From JAJTZA01 sp041749815 (lineage in GTDB: Bacteria > Verrucomicrobiota > Verrucomicrobiia > Chthoniobacterales > Terrimicrobiaceae), in assembly GCA_041749815.1 (NCBI GenBank), contig JBGTAR010000216.1, positions 1-7,126 of the forward strand: DNA of 7,126 nucleotides, given 5' to 3'. A program made the translations under genes and the position numbers. The notes beneath the pieces were generated by a model. That model worked only from the letters and a program-made list of their open reading frames with translations, had not been told where the DNA came from and made no database searches. The stretch's first letter is position 1, and each line of letters begins with the position of its first letter. Below, one piece after another: positions 5,332-7,126 of this stretch.

Positions 5332-7068
5332 TCAGGTCACAACGGTCGCTGGCCAGAACTTATCTTTGATGGCCTGCAGTTCCTCGGTGGAGAACGGTTT
5401 GCTCCTTGGCTTTTCCATCAGGAAGCCTTGGGCATAGTCGATCCCAATTTCTTTCAGCAAGTTCAGCTCCAGCTCATTTTCAACAAACTCCGCCACGGTG
5501 TGAACACCCAGCGCCGAGCCAATGCCGTGAATCGCCCGGATCATGGCCTGTTGGATCGGATCGTTTCCGAGATCGTGGGTGAATGAGCCGTCAATTTTCA
5601 GAAAGTCAATTGGCAGCATTTTGAGATACGTCAGGGAGGAAAATCCGGAGCCAAAATCATCCAGGCCGAACCGGCATCCCAATTCCTGCAGGCGATTGAT
5701 TGTTACAGAAGCCGTTTGAAAGTTGGAAATTAACTCATCCTCGGTGATTTCAAAAAGGATTCTTTGGGGAGAAATGCCGGAAATATCCAACATGCTTTCC
5801 ACAAAGGAACAATAATCCGGGTCATTAAAAAGAGTGCCGGAAATATTGATGGAGACAGTGAGGTGAGGATTGCTCGCCAAGGAGGCAAAAGCTTTGGTGA
5901 TCACAAAGCGATCCAGGCGGGTCATCTGGCCTGACCTCCGAAGAGACGCAAGAAAGGCAGCCGGGTTGATGATGGTGTTACCCTCCTGAAAACGAACAAG
6001 CAGCTCTTGAGCAAAACACTGCCCTGTGCTCACGGAGAAGACGGGTTGATACCAAACCTGCAAACTGCCATCGCTCATGGCGGCTTTGATGCGGGTGGAC
6101 CAATCGGTGTCTGTGATCAGGTTGGCGATGGCAGCTGTTTTAGAGCTGTGAACTTCGACACAATTTCGGCCATGTGCCTTTGCTGCATAACAGGCTTCGT
6201 CCGCGTGAGCCATGACTTCGCTGGCATCGATTGTCCCATCAATGGGAGCCAATCCAATGGAAGCTCCCACACGCAGGGATTTTTCCTGGGCGATGTAAAT
6301 GATTTCCTGGAGTGCCTCGCGCAGCAGTTCGGCCTGCTTGCGGCCATCGGCAAGTGCACGGTCGGGCATCACAATCACGAACTCATCCCCCCCAAAGCGC
6401 AGGAGTGTGTCACCGGGTGTGCCGACCTTGCGGAGCGTTTCCGCAACTTTGACAAGAAGGTCATCCCCCACATCATGGCCGAGTGAGTCATTGATGATTT
6501 TGAAGTTGTCGAGATCAAGGTACAAGACCACCCCTGGATTTCCCTGCTTGGCTTTGCGAATCGCTTCATCGATCGCCGGCGAGATCCCGCTGCGATTTGT
6601 GAGACCGGTGAGCGGATCGTGGTGGGCAAGAAATAGCAGCTCTGCCTCAAGGGCCTTCCTTCGGGTGATGCCTTTGATTGAGGACTCTGCAACAGAAAGT
6701 CGGATATCCAGCAACCCGGGATGGTAAGGTTTGGCGATATAGTCGTCAGCGCCGGCATCAAGAATGGCACGAAGGTCCTCTGGGCGGCTGTTACCCGTTC
6801 CCACCAGGATGTAGTGGGCGTCTCCGCTGGGCTGCGCTCGTAATTGCTGGGCGAACTCCAATCCACTGATCCCAGGAAGACCAATGTCCAAAGTGATCAG
6901 AGAATAAAACCCCTGCTCCAACAATTCAAATGCCAGCTCTGCGGACTCGCAACTTGAGACAATATGACCCCTTGCCCTCAAGATGCGCTCAAGGAGCATC
7001 CGCGTGGGGCGGTCATCTTCAATGACAAGAGTTCTCAGCGCGGTGTCCGCCGTGCTGGCATGGGCCAT
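5332..7068 (-). CDS. Response regulator with REC, GGDEF and EAL domains (c-di-GMP turnover)
   Basis: A predicted cytosolic two-component output protein that makes and/or degrades cyclic di-GMP; 578 residues from the ATG at 7068. REC domain (about 11-128): acidic pocket E17/D18/D19, phospho-acceptor D61 in LITLDIGLPG, T91, K113. GGDEF domain (about 145-308): DPLTGLTNR, metal-binding YLDLDNFK, intact GGDEF at 226-230. The inhibitory RxxD site upstream is TPGD, so product feedback is probably absent. EAL domain (about 320-565): the signature is ELL (E355) instead of EAL, but N408, E440, D470/D471 in DDFGSG, K491, E527 and Q547 occupy the expected catalytic places, so phosphodiesterase activity is plausible. 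No membrane segment or DNA-binding domain is seen. The frame stays open to the window edge, with a TTG at 7092. I prefer the ATG because the REC fold begins about 10 residues later; no good ribosome site supports either start. Convergent with leuS, 7 bp between stops. Confidence 0.93.
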   Translation of the reverse strand: MAHASTADTALRTLVIEDDRPTRMLLERILRARGHIVSSCESAELAFELLEQGFYSLITLDIGLPGISGLEFAQQLRAQPSGDAHYILVGTGNSRPEDLRAILDAGADDYIAKPYHPGLLDIRLSVAESSIKGITRRKALEAELLFLAHHDPLTGLTNRSGISPAIDEAIRKAKQGNPGVVLYLDLDNFKIINDSLGHDVGDDLLVKVAETLRKVGTPGDTLLRFGGDEFVIVMPDRALADGRKQAELLREALQEIIYIAQEKSLRVGASIGLAPIDGTIDASEVMAHADEACYAAKAHGRNCVEVHSSKTAAIANLITDTDWSTRIKAAMSDGSLQVWYQPVFSVSTGQCFAQELLVRFQEGNTIINPAAFLASLRRSGQMTRLDRFVITKAFASLASNPHLTVSINISGTLFNDPDYCSFVESMLDISGISPQRILFEITEDELISNFQTASVTINRLQELGCRFGLDDFGSGFSSLTYLKMLPIDFLKIDGSFTHDLGNDPIQQAMIRAIHGIGSALGVHTVAEFVENELELNLLKEIGIDYAQGFLMEKPRSKPFSTEELQAIKDKFWPATVVT

Positions 7069-7096
7069 TATTTTGTGTGTTGTTGAATCCAAGAAA

Positions 7097-7126
7097 TCAG
7101 AGCTTGAGGGCCGCCTTGAAGATATC
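7097..7126 (-). CDS. Possible 3' end of an upstream minus-strand gene (unknown product)
   Basis: Read on the minus strand from the window edge, one frame gives DIFKAALKL followed by TGA at 7097-7099. All eight codons after the first end in G or C, matching the coding style of this genome better than the competing frames over the same bases. The stop would lie 28 nt before the ATG of the response regulator, a normal operon spacing. A histidine kinase or another signalling gene would be a natural partner, but nine residues cannot identify it. The plus-strand reading ESKKSELEGRLEDI over the same bases is an alternative with poorer codon bias. Confidence 0.3.
   Translation of the reverse strand, partial: DIFKAALKL

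Noticed and set aside
6007..6486. A 159-codon plus-strand frame opposite the GGDEF domain
   Set aside because: It is antisense to strongly conserved GGDEF motifs and shows no independent coding signature.

Overview
The window reads like a stretch of a moderately GC-rich bacterial chromosome, probably from the PVC superphylum and most likely Verrucomicrobiota. The reasons are the style of the leucyl-tRNA synthetase (an 'LYNSWFNP...AEP' insertion before 'VNWCPE', and no long leucine-specific insert before KMSKS) and a REP-like palindrome that translates as GTGVPPV/TGGTPVPP beside a RAYT transposase, a combination I associate with that group. This placement is an inference from motif style, not from a database search.

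Layout. Positions 1-723 (+) hold the C-terminal 240 residues of a family GH3 beta-N-acetylhexosaminidase (NagZ-like), cut by the window edge. After 2 bp comes a complete purD (726-1991, +). A 114-bp spacer with no clear terminator or promoter leads to leuS (2106-5324, +). Only 7 bp past the leuS stop, a convergent minus-strand gene (5332-7068) encodes a response regulator with REC, GGDEF and EAL domains. The last 30 bases may hold the 3' end of another minus-strand gene upstream of that regulator.

The outstanding feature is inside leuS. The reading frame is 1072 codons, against about 820-870 for typical bacterial LeuRS, because a RAYT (REP-associated tyrosine transposase, Y1/IS200-like family) of about 217 codons sits in frame within the CP1 editing domain, just after the HDxRD editing motif. 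The insert (about 3300-3952) is bounded by a perfect 27-bp inverted repeat. Each copy contains an 8-bp-stem hairpin, and both are read through without a stop. The transposase keeps its HUH motif and its candidate catalytic tyrosine but has no ATG and no stop of its own. The LeuRS signature motifs on both sides are intact. Whether the product is a tolerated chimera, is processed, or is bypassed cannot be settled from sequence.

Functionally, nagZ (peptidoglycan turnover), purD (purine synthesis) and leuS (translation) are housekeeping genes that share a strand without an obvious pathway link. The convergent regulator is a predicted c-di-GMP enzyme whose input is phosphorylation of its REC domain.
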